A DNA stretch of 64,000 nucleotides from Lottia gigantea (taxonomy: Eukaryota; Mollusca; Gastropoda; Lottiidae): positions 6,358,702-6,422,701 of the forward strand of contig NW_008706746.1 of NCBI RefSeq assembly GCF_000327385.1, given 5' to 3'. The notes beneath the pieces were generated by a model, which worked only from the letters and a program-made list of their open reading frames with translations, did no database searches and was not told the origin of the DNA. Shown piece after piece: positions 34,266-47,500 of the stretch. The position numbers and the translations under genes are program-made. Each line of letters opens with the position of its first letter. The stretch's first letter is position 1.

Positions 34266-36427
34266 AAAGGATCATCTTTGGTAGAAGAGAAACAAAACTT
34301 AGATATATCATGATATATTATAGGTTTTATCACCATTAAGTTCTACATGGACCGACTCCAGTAATTAATTTTATTGATAGATTGTATAGTCCGTGCCCTT
34401 TCTACAAATCCTCTTTCTCCCTCCCTTTTGGGCTTTTTGCATACGTATTTTTGACCAATTTGTTGTCTAGACGTGGAATTTGATGTCTGAAATTGCATTT
34501 TCTTTCAGATTTTGTGAGATAATGAGAAATAAGCGGAAGGATATTTCTGACAATAATAGTGATTTTGTGAGCTTAACTGGGTGTTGATATATCCGGTAGA
34601 GGTCTACTTTCAATTTGACTAGTTCAAAATATTTATGGTCAGGCTTTGAAAGTGGGTTGGTGAGTGAGGGGGGGGGGGGGGACCCGGGCCTGCATCTTTT
34701 CTGGGGTGCCAGATACACACACTTCTCTAGTAATCAATAAGTCCATGGCCTTGACGATTAGAAATAGTTAATAAGCCATAGCTATAAAAGGTTCCGGCTT
34801 TCTGCTATTAATTCGCGAAAACAGTTAAAAAGTAAAATCGATATCTAAAATATGTTTATTTCCTCTAAAATACTGACTATTATGTTTTAAATGATTTACA
34901 GATAACAGTGAGCTATTTACAAGTATTCTTACAATACAAATCATTCTAGACATTTTTATAAAATATAATCTCAATTTCCTCAAAATCCAATAAGTAATCT
35001 GTGAAATTTCCACTCAATGCTAATGAATTAATATTTAGATGGTATCTTGAAAGAGTTTCTCTAAAACAAGTCTGTTGTCCATAATTTGTTTAAAACGATA
35101 ATCTTTTTATTTATATACGATTATATGCGTGCATTATCTTGCCTGCCTTCTCAGCAAGGTTAGTATGTATACTATGATAAGTTATCAACAGTCTATATAT
35201 AAAACAATTACCATAATGTATTGCAGGTAGTCATAAGGCGTTTTTATTGAAGCAAATCGTATCAACTCACTTTGGCGGCTGATTATCAGCACGTGGTACA
35301 AAATAAATCGCCTTAAATAAATGACCATCGGCATAACCGAGATGCATGTTTACTTCCCAATAATCCCACTGAACATATTATTGAACAGTTAAATATGCAA
35401 ATGGAATAAAATTTTCTTCAGATCTTTTTCTTTGTTGTTGTTAAAAAATTTCAAAAGCTGGTAAAAGAATTATTTTTGTCTTTATTCCTATAACCTTAGA
35501 ACGAGTTCTCAAAGTGTTTTACTTATATTATTTTTACAATATTGTCCGCCATCTTGAATCTCAAACAAATCGTACCAAATCGCCGTCGATTGGTCGATTT
35601 GGATAAGTACTTTGGCAAATCGCTAAAATAAATTTGTATTGTATAGGCAAATCGTTGTAGGCGTTTAGCTTATATAAAAGTACACTTTGATCTGTGTCGA
35701 TACAATTTGCTTAAACGTCTTTAAGGTGATTTTTGTCAAGAGTTTCACCGACTAGCACGAGCACATGCAGACAAGTATCAAACCTGTTTGATATTATAAA
35801 TCCTGTCGGAGAGGCGATAATCCTCTCCTGGAAGCACGGTCACAAGCGAGATTTTACTTAAGACTCTTGCCCGCACCAAAAGGACTTTGGAATGATTCCA
35901 TTACTGCAACTAAACACCATATACCATTGCCCCTCCGGATATATTATATATACCCCTATATATACCCCTCTGAACAATCAAGTTTACGGTTACGGGCCTA
36001 ATCGGCTTATTCTGATCAAAACTATTTACAAGTCTATTTTGGAATAAATCAAAACAATATTATTCCTTATGCTATCTTATAAATTTTCATATACACTTTG
36101 GCTGTCGACATAACTGGAAGTTGTATCATATATAAAGTTGTAATCTTCCTGCAAAATAATATTACATATGCTTGATAACAATGTATTGAAATGGAGTTTG
36201 ATTTTTTGCGACTTAAATAAATACTTGTTCTGAATCAATTTTGTTTTTGTCCATATCTGAAGGGAAGGGGAAAGGGGGAAGGGGGAAGGGGGTGGTATGT
36301 CGCGAAACACCAGGTCAATCACCAATTACAGATAAGCAGTTAATCGTTAGCCTTGGTCCACAACTACACATTTCAGTTTGAGAAGTTATAGGCTGGCTTT
36401 CAGCAGATAAACAAAAATTTCATCAGT
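34266..36427. other. No gene seen; G-rich tracts
   Basis: AT-rich intergenic stretch downstream of the phosphatase gene. It holds a run of about 14 G at 34668-34681 and a GGGGAAAGGGGGAAGGGGG tract at 36262-36292. Open frames next to these (34467-34718 and 36077-36325, minus strand) are Pro/Leu-rich by-products. The phosphatase 3' untranslated region must lie in the upper part, but I could not place a poly(A) signal. Confidence 0.5.
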
Positions 36428-38503
36428 CTAAAAGGAACATCGGACTGTATCTCTCTGCCCAAAATTAGACTTCGCAAAATGGTTGATTACAGCAAATGAT
36501 TGAACATTTACCATATTATTAACAGCATTGGGTAATATTTCTAATATTTGTCTGGTAGAATTCAGTATTTCCACTTGATTATCATCTTTTATTCTTTCGG
36601 TGATATTCTTTGTTATACAAAACTTAGCTGCCAACCTTACAGATCTGAAAACCAATATGAATCAATTGTATACAATATTATACAAATATACTCTTCAATT
36701 CTTCCATAAAGTAGAACTTAAAACTCCATTCATTTCATCTCATTTTCAATTCTTCAGGTTTAGAACTATGCGATTTTAGATACATTCAATTATGAATCTC
36801 CTAGGTAGATAGATAACATTGTATGATGATAAACAGGGTCAATATAACTCGAACATTTTTCAAGTTATTGCCCTTTTATCAAAAATAAGTAAACGGCGAC
36901 TACAGTCATAATGGGTGTTATCATTAACTGATCGATCTATACTTACTTATAGAAAACTGCTACAGGAGTTTGTTTAGTATCTAACAAATCAACTTGATAC
37001 ACTAATTCAGTTAAAACTGATGTTAAAAACGAGTTGTCATGAAATTGTTTGGTTTGAACTATCAATATTTTACACTCTTTGTCATCATTCTGAAAGAATT
37101 GATCATTATTATTGTTTTAAAGTTGTCTCGTTGGACAATACGATTGGCCTTAAAGATAAACGTCTCTGTCCCTGTTTCACGCAAAGTCTAGAAACTGTAT
37201 TGAATATGAGCACTACTTCAATAATCGATTTCGTGGACGTTGCTATTCAGAGCTTGCACATCCTTCTGGAAAAAATTTGTTTCATAACAGATATTGTGCA
37301 TGATTAAGAGTAATGGCATTATCGACTTACTTTAGATTGAATTTGAACAGTGTGGAGTTGAATAGCATCATGAAGTTTGGTTGGTGAACTACTAGAAAGA
37401 TGATATTTTCCAACACTCTCTTGATTAGAATCAGGTAGAATTAATGTTGTAGTCTGAAGTATTAATTTCATTATTAATCAATAATCGATGAAATGGATCT
37501 TTGTGATCTAGGCTAATATTTTAAAGTTTCATTTAAAGTAAATATTTTATGATTTGACAGCCATCATTTTACGTAACAAAGGCGTAAAGCATACCTATTT
37601 GCTTCTATTACCACTAAACTAGGGCATAGTATTAGTAAATTTAATAGGAAACTCACCTTTTCATTGAAGTATACAACAGTTTCCAATTCTTCATCCATGA
37701 TGAGGTTCCAAATAGTTTCTTTATTATGTCCAATTAGATCACTTATAAAATATGCTCTTGGGTTCGTCCAAGACTGAAAATCAGAAAAGAATAATGGGGG
37801 AGGGGGGTGGNNNNNNNNNNNNNNNNNNNNNNNNNNNNNNNNNNNNNNNNNNNNNNNNNNNNNNNNNNNNNNNNNNNNNNNNNNNNNNNNNNNNNNNNNN
37901 NNNNNNNNNNNNNNNNNNNNNNNNNNNNNNNNNNNNNNNNNNNNNNNNNNGGGGGGGGGGGGGGGGCACAAGAATGATAACAAATATGCCATGTGTAAGT
38001 TTAACGAGTGGCACAGGTCAATTCACAAAATGGCATTCAATGGGAAATCATCCATTTGCTAAATTTGATTGGCGTACATTTAGGGCCACTGAAAAAAATA
38101 TTAGTTGTTTGTCTCAACCTGACAGGTTGGAATATGCAGGTTTCAAGTTGATCACAATTGCTTAAAAGGAGAGCTATGCAGGTCCCATAAAATGCTTTGA
38201 ATCAGCAAATACTCGAAGTTTGATCAAGTTCTACTTTTTGCTTTTATGGTGAATTAATCTATTTATTGAGTGTTACAGAAAGCAATCAATTTGTTTCTCT
38301 ATTCCAATTTATTATAAAGTTTTTCAGAACTATTCAAGATCTGAATGCTTACAGTTTCTTGTTCCCTTGTTTACACGGACAAGTTAATTTATAATCGGAG
38401 AGATGATTTACTATTCTCAAATCACAAAATGACTGAATACTCACCATTGCTCTGTAAACTGATAATTTTGGATAGCCCTGAATAAATATTCTGCTCTTTT
38501 CAA
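36428..38503 (-). CDS. Phosphatase gene exons 25-29: degenerate PTP domain D2
   Basis: Five exons (38503-38445, 37773-37657, 37453-37331, 37089-36947, 36644-36428) encode a divergent second PTP fold ending in a stop at 36430-36428. IFIQGYPKLSVYRAM and YFISDLIGHNKETIWNLI match the NASYIDG and TQGP...DFWRM regions. ETVVYFNEK matches the strand after it. TPVAVFYKSVRLAAKFC replaces the P-loop PVVVHCSAGVGRTG, so the catalytic Cys is a Tyr (residue 1319) and the Arg motif is gone. Reading frame and splice sites are intact, so D2 looks like a maintained pseudophosphatase with a regulatory or binding role, as in many receptor PTPs. The alignment was done by eye. Confidence 0.75.
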
Positions 38504-41500
38504 CTTCAATATAAAACAATTTTAATTGAATTTTAATAGTATAGTACAACACATACAGGCAAACGTATTATATAAAAAGTGAACGAATATAAAGACTTCA
38601 TTTAATATGTATATATAAAAACTTTATGATGAGCTTTACTACTAATTCAATAAATAGATGATAATTAAATTGGTTAAAATTAATCAAAGACTGGTAGAAG
38701 TCAGTGAGTTAGAACTGAACATTTCAAAAACATACCTTTTACCGTAACTCTATTTACTAACCTTTATTGTCAGTATCTTGTAAAAGTTTTAATTCATCTG
38801 TTCTAGACAGTGTCGTCAGGCTAAACGATTTCTTGTCAGATTTCAGCAATTTTTCATATGCCTCTACAGTAACATCAGTTCTTCCTGTTTCAAAGGCTTC
38901 AGCCAATGCTTCAAACACAAATTTCAATTGGTCCTTAAACAAAAGTGTGACACATTGAATATCTGATTTATCTGTTATAACTGTATCAAGATATTACCAA
39001 TAAGTAAACTCCCCATATTTGCGGATTGGTATCTTAAATCGAATTAACAAACGCTAAGATGATTTATCAATTATTTCATGCGCAGGCAGTTAATTCCTGA
39101 ATCATTTACGGAACTTGATGTTGATATCGACTCGTCTTCTAACAAAAGAAACCCTTAAAACGCACCAATCAATATACACGTACATACTAGTACAAACTTT
39201 TTTTATGTGTATCGGGGACACTTATAGTATCAATTTGCACCATTACAATTTCCAATGTAAGTGTTCGATTTCGGCGCTAATCGCAAAATATTCCTGTTTC
39301 ACATATTAAGGCCCATCGCGATTAGTGGCGCCATCAAACAAATTACTTAACTGGAATTGCAAGAACCACAGATATCTGATTGAATATTGGAATGGTGCAA
39401 AACACAAAAAGATCTAGAAAACCTCTTTACAATCCCTTTAACTTGTACTGTTTAAAATTGGAAACTTACAGGAGTTTGAATCATATCTTTTCGTTGTTCT
39501 CGCATTTTCTGTACTCGCAATTGTATGTCAATCTTTCCAGTATCACGACCCTCTTTCAACAATGAGTCAATGGCAATATAAGTTCCAGTTCTTCCAATAC
39601 CAGCACTGTCAAATAAATAGAAATGAACTTTTTAAGATCCTTTGTAAAACAGTATGTCAAATCAGTTGAATATATAGAACATTGTAAAATTCATTAATCA
39701 TTAATCACCCGTAGAAAAATATTTACCTGCAATGAACTAGGACTGGAGAGTCTGTTGTTTTCTGACCTTCTACATGATAAAGAAAATCCAATAACTGAGA
39801 TATTCGAGGCACATCATGATCTAACCAGGCAGTGAAATTGAATTGGGTCGTTTTATGAACTTCACCATTCTGAAAATGTGGACATTGCTTAGGTTAGTGT
39901 AAAATGGAAAGGAAACATTAGTTACAAGTAAAGTTACAAACATGCCACATTATAATGAAACTATGTGGTACTTATGACGCCAATGTATATTTGTAATAAC
40001 TAAGATTTCTGATAAGTTTAAATTTGATATGTTTATTAAGGAGTTCTTGACACAATGCATTTCTCAATTTATCAGATAAAAACTGCAGCATGGTCCTCTT
40101 CATGTTTTGCTTGTTTGTTGTGTTGGCGTTTAGCACTGTGAAGTCACTCCTTTCGCACAGATCTTGCCTTAATTTTTAAGTTTATAATCGTAGAACAGAG
40201 TCTAAGAGCCCTTACGCAAGTTACTTATAATTCCAAATGTAGTGAGAATTACAACACTGGAAGAATTGATAAACAAAAAGATCCTTATATACATAAGTAC
40301 TTGTAAACCTATAATTATTCATTGATTGTATTAATAATATCAAAATACTATTACCCGGGGCCGTAACTTCATCAAGGCAAATGAGACATAAATAGAAAAA
40401 AAACAATTTGTTTAAACAATTAGAAACATAAATATAATATCCGCTAAATATATATAGTGCTTATTTGATGTCTACGTTAAAGATGGTTACCATTTGTCTC
40501 CCAAAATAGTTGATGAAATGCAATACATATCAATAGACCCTGGTTACCATTATGGGCTGTATTACAACCTGGTTTGAGTAAAATGTACCATGTGGCATTG
40601 TCTTTGACATATTTACCTTTGTATTGATTAAAGATAATGTTCGTTTAACATAATACGAACGGATTGTTTCTTTAACCAATTTAACAGTGATGTTACCAAA
40701 GTCTTGTTTCTCTTCCAGTGGCCAGTATCTTTCACATTTATACTGTTAAATTAAAGATCAAAATGATTATCATTAGTGACAATGGACTACTTTTCAACAT
40801 TTTAGATTTATAAATATATAAACTACCACAGGTAGTTTTCGGTGTAAGGTACTATTTAAAAAGCTTGGAATAAATAGTTTTATAATTCAATCTTTCTAAG
40901 ATTTTACAGGGTAATCGACTATTTGCAAGTATAGACAACTTACTTACATGCATTAGGACCTATAAATAGATAATTATACCAACCTTTCCAGACTCAATTA
41001 GATTTGTTAACATCAACACCTTTTCACATTTCTCTTCAAAAATCATCCGCACAAAATCATTCAGAGTTATTTTTGTTGGTCCTGAAATATTGTATTATAT
41101 AAAACTGTAATCCTGCATTTTTGGCCTCTATGCACAGTAATATCTGTTCTACATTATACACATAGCAATAACTAATGAGATATATCAACAGTAAAGAGTG
41201 TGGCTTTCGTCTTAATCAAGCAATGATAAAGACGAAAGCATCCACATAATTGTGGCCAGTTATTCATATCCCAGTTACTAAATGCCACTCAAGGAAGTGT
41301 TCATTTATATGTTGATTAGAAATCAACCGTCTTACCTTGAGCAGCAATGAAATAATTTGGCTGATTATAACTCTGAAAAAGTCAAATATTGTTTAGATTA
41401 GTCTTATACCATCTTGGCGAACATCAGTTGGCCTTAAACACATTTGCATCTTTCTTTAGACAACAAAATGAAAAGAAGTGTACCGGAACTCGTTAGCTGT

Positions 41501-44500
41501 TGATCCAACTTACACTATAGTCATAACTAAGGTACTTCCTATATAATATTCCGGATAATGATCATTAGGTTGGTGGTATTGTTTTGGATATTAATAACTT
41601 ACATCTACATAACTAGCGTTAATATAATCACTGTTCTGGTCATCTTCAGACTTACTCAATATAACACGGTTGTAGTCATCTAAATAAAATAACGTATACA
41701 CTAGTATTCATAGTGCCGAGTACAGTATGTTTCTTACACATGCTTTGCAAAAGGTTTATCTTAAAGCACACCTTTAATAACAGTAGTACATGAGATTTTT
41801 TATTCTATCTAAATAATGTTTATCATAGCGTTCTTATTATATTTATTTTTAACAAAAATCTCCTGAAAACCGAAGGCGTTATTTCGGGATAGGGGAGATA
41901 ACATCCTGTAATACATATCAAATTATTAGTTTATTTCCCGTGAATGGTTTTAAATGCATACGAAAATCTCATGGCAGAGGTGACAACAATGAACTACACA
42001 TTTCATGCCAGTGTAAAAAAATCGTTATTGCAATATCCTCTGCAATTGAACAAGATTTTACTAACATGGATAATAGCCCTTAAATCTATTTTTAGGTCTG
42101 TTTTCTTCAATCTGTGAATCTCCATAAGCTGATGTAAATCCTGATGGCAGTTTCTGAAATAAATGAAATAAAGGATAATTATAAATCAAATGATTGTGGA
42201 TAGTGGAATGGAAGAGTTTTCGATAATCGGCACCAATTTACAATTATAATTATTAATCATCTAAAAGCCAATGCATGATGTCGAGACACTAGATCAAAAG
42301 ATACCATTTCCTTTGTTTCACATCTGTGCATATTTCTCTCAAATTGGTAAGATTGTCCATTAGCGTTATCCGAGTTTTACTTGAAGATAAACCGTCGAAA
42401 AGAGCAATAACAACCATTATGACAGCCGTATGAAATTATTGCTTAAAAGAGTACCTGATATATATCATTAAAACTAGATTTTAAGTTTTTTAATCTGGCA
42501 ACATGTTCTCTTAATTTTTTAATCTGTAACTCATTAGTTTTAACTGGTGTTTCTAAATTGCAGTAAATATCATCTGAATTGACATTTCCCGAGTCTTGTC
42601 CAGTTTTGGTCGTCTTCACATTTTTCGTTTGGTTCACATCTGATCTATGATCCGTTTTCACCTCGGGGTCTTCAATTTCGACACTCTTCAATGGGCCTCT
42701 ATTCTGTTTGTTTAGATCCTTTCCAACTGCTGAGTCTGGTTTTAATGTCTGGTTTTGATTGTCTACAGGATCCTTTGATTTGTTAGATATTTTCTGTGTC
42801 ATTGTTTCAGATTTAATGTTTTGTACTGATGCCGAGTTTTCATAGATTGGACCAAGATCTGAATAAGCTATAACGCCTTGTGTGTTTTCTTCTCGTTTAT
42901 CATAATTATTTTCTTGTTTTCTGAAATAGTATAGTTTATTACAGACGAGTTTGAAAAAGCAAATCTGTAATAAGGTAAGGACCAATTAAATTGGCCAAAT
43001 GAATCTGGTCTTACCCGTCCATCCACAACTATCATTTATCAAAGTTTCTATAAAATCTTGGCAAAGTCACTCATGTGCGTGTAGGCTAACATATTCACAG
43101 TGTTACCAACTTTGTGTTATACCTTGACTACAATAGCCACCATTGATGCATTACGGAAGTTTGTAAATGAAACCATTTGATTTTTATTGAACGCTACCGA
43201 ATACAACCTATCAAAGGCCTCGACAGAAAGTCTTTAAACATTAAGTCATTATGTTTACAGTCCCCAACTCGGTGCATTCTGTGATACGAGAATGGTGGTT
43301 ATTGCAGTGAAGGTATAAGACGAAGTATGTAATAGCCTGACATTGTGGAAATGGTAGGTTAGATGATGTCTACTTTATGATGAACGCTACCGAATACAAC
43401 CTATCAAAGGCCTCGACAGAAAGTCTTTAAACATTAAGTCATTATGTTTACAGTCTTTCTTTCGAGGTCCCCAACTCGGTGCATAATACATACCTTATTT
43501 TTCTAAAAACAATAAAGACGATACCAGCCATGATAATAATACATATGACACCCACAATAATACCAACAATAGCACCAAAAGGCATGTCATCTTCTTTCTG
43601 TTTAATTCCAACTATATGGGTAAAATATAAAATGTATATGAAAGAACTGGTTTTAAACTATGAACGGTCCACTCCATTCCAAAAGATGGTGGTTTTAGAA
43701 CTGAATGCTTAATGAAAATGCAACATAAAAATATGTTGTGCATATTACACATGCTCTTAATCTAGTTTTTGTCGGTGTAAGTATACTTACGAACGCAATC
43801 AGCATTTTCAAAACCATCCGAACAACCACCATCACAAATACCAGACGTAAAATCACAATGTGTGTTATTTATACAATGTCTTTTATCACAATCATATTGA
43901 CAGTTCATGCCATATTTTCTTTCAGAACATTCTGTAATGAATCATCAAAAATTAATTATTGTAAATATCATATTTTGAATCTATAAATGGGTTATTATTC
44001 ATTTGAAACATTTGTGCAGAAAAGTCAAGAAAATAGGTTGAAGGTACGACAGAAAAAGTTAAATTGAACTTTATATATTTTGTAATGCAAATCGAATGTA
44101 TACTTCCTTTGTAGCTACGAATTTCATTACTTAAGTCTATATACTGGCATTTTTAGAATTGAAAAAAATGTATCTTTTGCTTATCGTGTTTCAAAATCAT
44201 CTAAAAATACAAGATATAGCTACTATTTTTCTTAAAGATGCTTTCAAAATCTTGAGAATTAAAAGAGCTATTTGTCAACTTACGTTTTGTACAGTCAGTT
44301 CCAATATAACCAGGTAAACATTGATCACAAGAACCAGTTTCTGCATTACAACTATCCTTACTATCTCCTTCACTGTTACATTTTCTGTCTGTACAGAGCT
44401 TTTTGCAATTCTCACCATAATACCCCTGGTTACATTCTATAAATAAATTAACAATATCAGAGTTTATCGTGCGGACATTATTTGATTGGCGGTAACCTCT

Positions 44501-47500
44501 TTAGTTAAATTGGTTAGACATTCACAGATTCTTTACTTGAAAGAGAACACTTAACATGTTCGATTGACATTGGCATATTTACAATTTCGTTGGTAATACG
44601 CACATAAAATACAATATTGCGGTTATAACCAATGGAAACTGCAATCGATATTGTTACTTACGTTGGGTACAATCATATGCTATGTAACCCTCTTTACATC
44701 CATTTATACAGGTGCCATCAGGATTTTCACATAATTCACCAATAACCTCTTTACATTGTCTATCTTGGCATTGTTTGGTACATCCATCTCCATACCACCC
44801 AGGAGCACATTCTACAATCAATGACAGAAACTTGTTGCTCTTATCTCCATGGATACATAGAAATGTACGCTCAAACTTTTATCTGAAGTACTAAGGTCCG
44901 TAAAGAAGTGAACTATTCACATCACTAATGTTCAATTAAAATTAATTTTTATCGATCTGTATGGTATACTTTAACTAGCACTCTAATATTTTAATAGAAA
45001 ATTTCATTTTATCAAATCATGTACGTACTGTCCTTTATTAGAACTATCAATGTCATTTTTACTTCAAAAATAACATTTGCAAGCAATCATAGTATGATAT
45101 AGATAATATCGGTAAGTAATCCTGTTTTTAGTCACTTATCTTCTATCTATACTTACTTTCAGTACAGTCAATACCAACATAATCATTACGACAACCATCG
45201 GGACATTCTCCAGTAATGTAATCACAATAACTGCTATAAGTGTTACAATTTCTTTCTGAACATTTCTTGTTACATCCTTTACCATAAAAGTTGTATGAAC
45301 ATTCTGAAAGACAAATATACGTTTTGTCGGCGTTTTTGTCGTCTTTTTTTTTCTAAAAAAAGGTCACCACAGCATAAGATACGATATTTAAATGATATCC
45401 ATTGATATCCTGAAAATTCTACATCCTTAAAATTGCCTTAGTTTTTTCCGTTTCCCTTATTGCTCATTAAAGTATCTCAGAATCGGAATACAAGATCCAT
45501 GTCCAGTGGCATAGCGAGGATTGCATTGAAGGAGGTGGCATCCGGGCTCCCTCAGCTCACCTTTCTTGATTTAATAGGGCACTAGATGTGTTGCAGGTCA
45601 GGGGGATCCCCCTTTGGCAAATGTATTTAATCCAGGAAGGCGGAGAATACATCCAAAGCGATTTTGGACGTGGAAGTAGAATAAATTTCATTTTTTTAGG
45701 GTCCCTATAAGACCACTGTCATGGCATTTATTGTATCGTTTTGTGATTTACAAACATTTTGCATTGCTAAATTATATTAGCAATTAGTCAAATGGATGAC
45801 AGTATTGACCGAGCTATTACAAATATTCTTTCTTATTAAATTAATAAATTTAGTGGTTTATGAAGAACATTTTAGTGCATTTTTTCTAAAAATGGGAATA
45901 AATACTCTGATCGAAATTTGACATAATAAAGATAGCATCCTAATTCTAACCCAGTTGACATTTTCCTAAATATGATTATAAGATCGATGCTTTAACCAAG
46001 TCAATCGTGAATACATTTATAAAACAGATCAAATTTACTTGGCAAGGGACCAAGAGTCCAATATTCGGGGTCCATTATTAATGTAAATATTGGACTCGTG
46101 GCGATTTGCCAGTACCATTATGTTGGATAATGGCACGCCAAGATCAAAGGGTGACGTCACATCTGTATTTCAATCATAGATATTCCATTTTTCTTAACAT
46201 TTTAAAGGTTAATATGTTTGCTTCAAGACGATTTTATTGTAAATTTATATTAAGTTCTTACTAGCAGAACAATCTTCCAATATATAGCCTGGTTTACATC
46301 CGCCATCACACTGTCCTGTCACATGGTCACACGATAAAGATGATGTATCTGAACAATTCCTCCGAGAACAAACCTTTTTACATTGGAAACCATACATTAC
46401 GCCTTTATCACATTCTATAAAGTAAAATTTTACATCAATGTATTAAATCACAGTTATTGATCAGAATCGATTCCCGAGTGATGAATGGTATACATATACA
46501 ATAGTATTCAGCAGTATCATCTACTCCACAAAGACCACGTGATTCAGTTGATTTCAATATGTAGTTATTTTAACATTATTGACTAAGAAATTTATGTGTG
46601 CGAAGGGTGGGTTGGATTAGGTGGATTTGAACAAACCATGTTTTCTTCCTACAAGAAATCATGTCTCATTTATAAGATAGCTTGCCAGGCAAGGTAATAT
46701 ACGCCCACTGGCAGCTTTGATTTTGAATAAAAATATTTTGTAGTACAGTAACAATCACCAGTATGAAATATCCAACCTTCTGTCATTCACTTCTTTTGAA
46801 CTCTATAGGGCGATACTGAACAATATTGAGTATGAGTTATATTTTTATTCAAAATCAAAGCTGCTGATTTTTCGGATTTTCGATAGGGTTTATCCTTAGG
46901 TGATAACAAACACTCACACCAAGTTTCGTCAAAATCTGTCAAGAATTGTGCCTTCTAAAGTGTTTAGAAGCTAAAAATTGAACGCGTTTTCAAAAACAAG
47001 GGCAATAACTCATACTACATATTTTTTGATTCTTCTGATTTTCGATAGGGTTCATCCTTTCGTGATTACGAACACTCACACCAAGTTTCGTCAAAATCAG
47101 TCAAGAATTGTGCCTTCTAAAGTGTTTACAAGCTAAAAATTGAACGTGTTTTCAAAAACAAGGGCAATAACTCGTACTAAATATTTTTCGATTTTTCTGA
47201 TTTTCAATAGGGTTTATCCATGGTTGATAACAAACACTCATGCCAAGTTTCGTCAAAATCCAACAAGAATTGTGCCTTCTAGAGTGTTTACGAGCTAAAA
47301 ATTGAACGCGTTTTAAAGAACAAGGGCAATAACTCATACTTAATATTTTTCGATTCTGCTGATTTTCAATAGGGTTCATCCTTGCGTGATTAGGAACACT
47401 CATGCCAAGTTTCGTCAAAATCTGTCAAGAATTGTCCCTTTTACAGTGTTTACGAGCCAAAAATTGAACGCGTTTTCAAGAACAAGGGCAATAACTTATA

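Noticed and set aside
34467-36325. Minus-strand frames beginning with Pro-rich stretches
   Set aside because: The Pro runs are translated G tracts and the rest has no recognised domain.
47152-47418. Minus-strand frame of 88 codons with an internal repeat (KLGMSV...)
   Set aside because: It is the 162 bp pearl-like unit, a multiple of three, read as protein.
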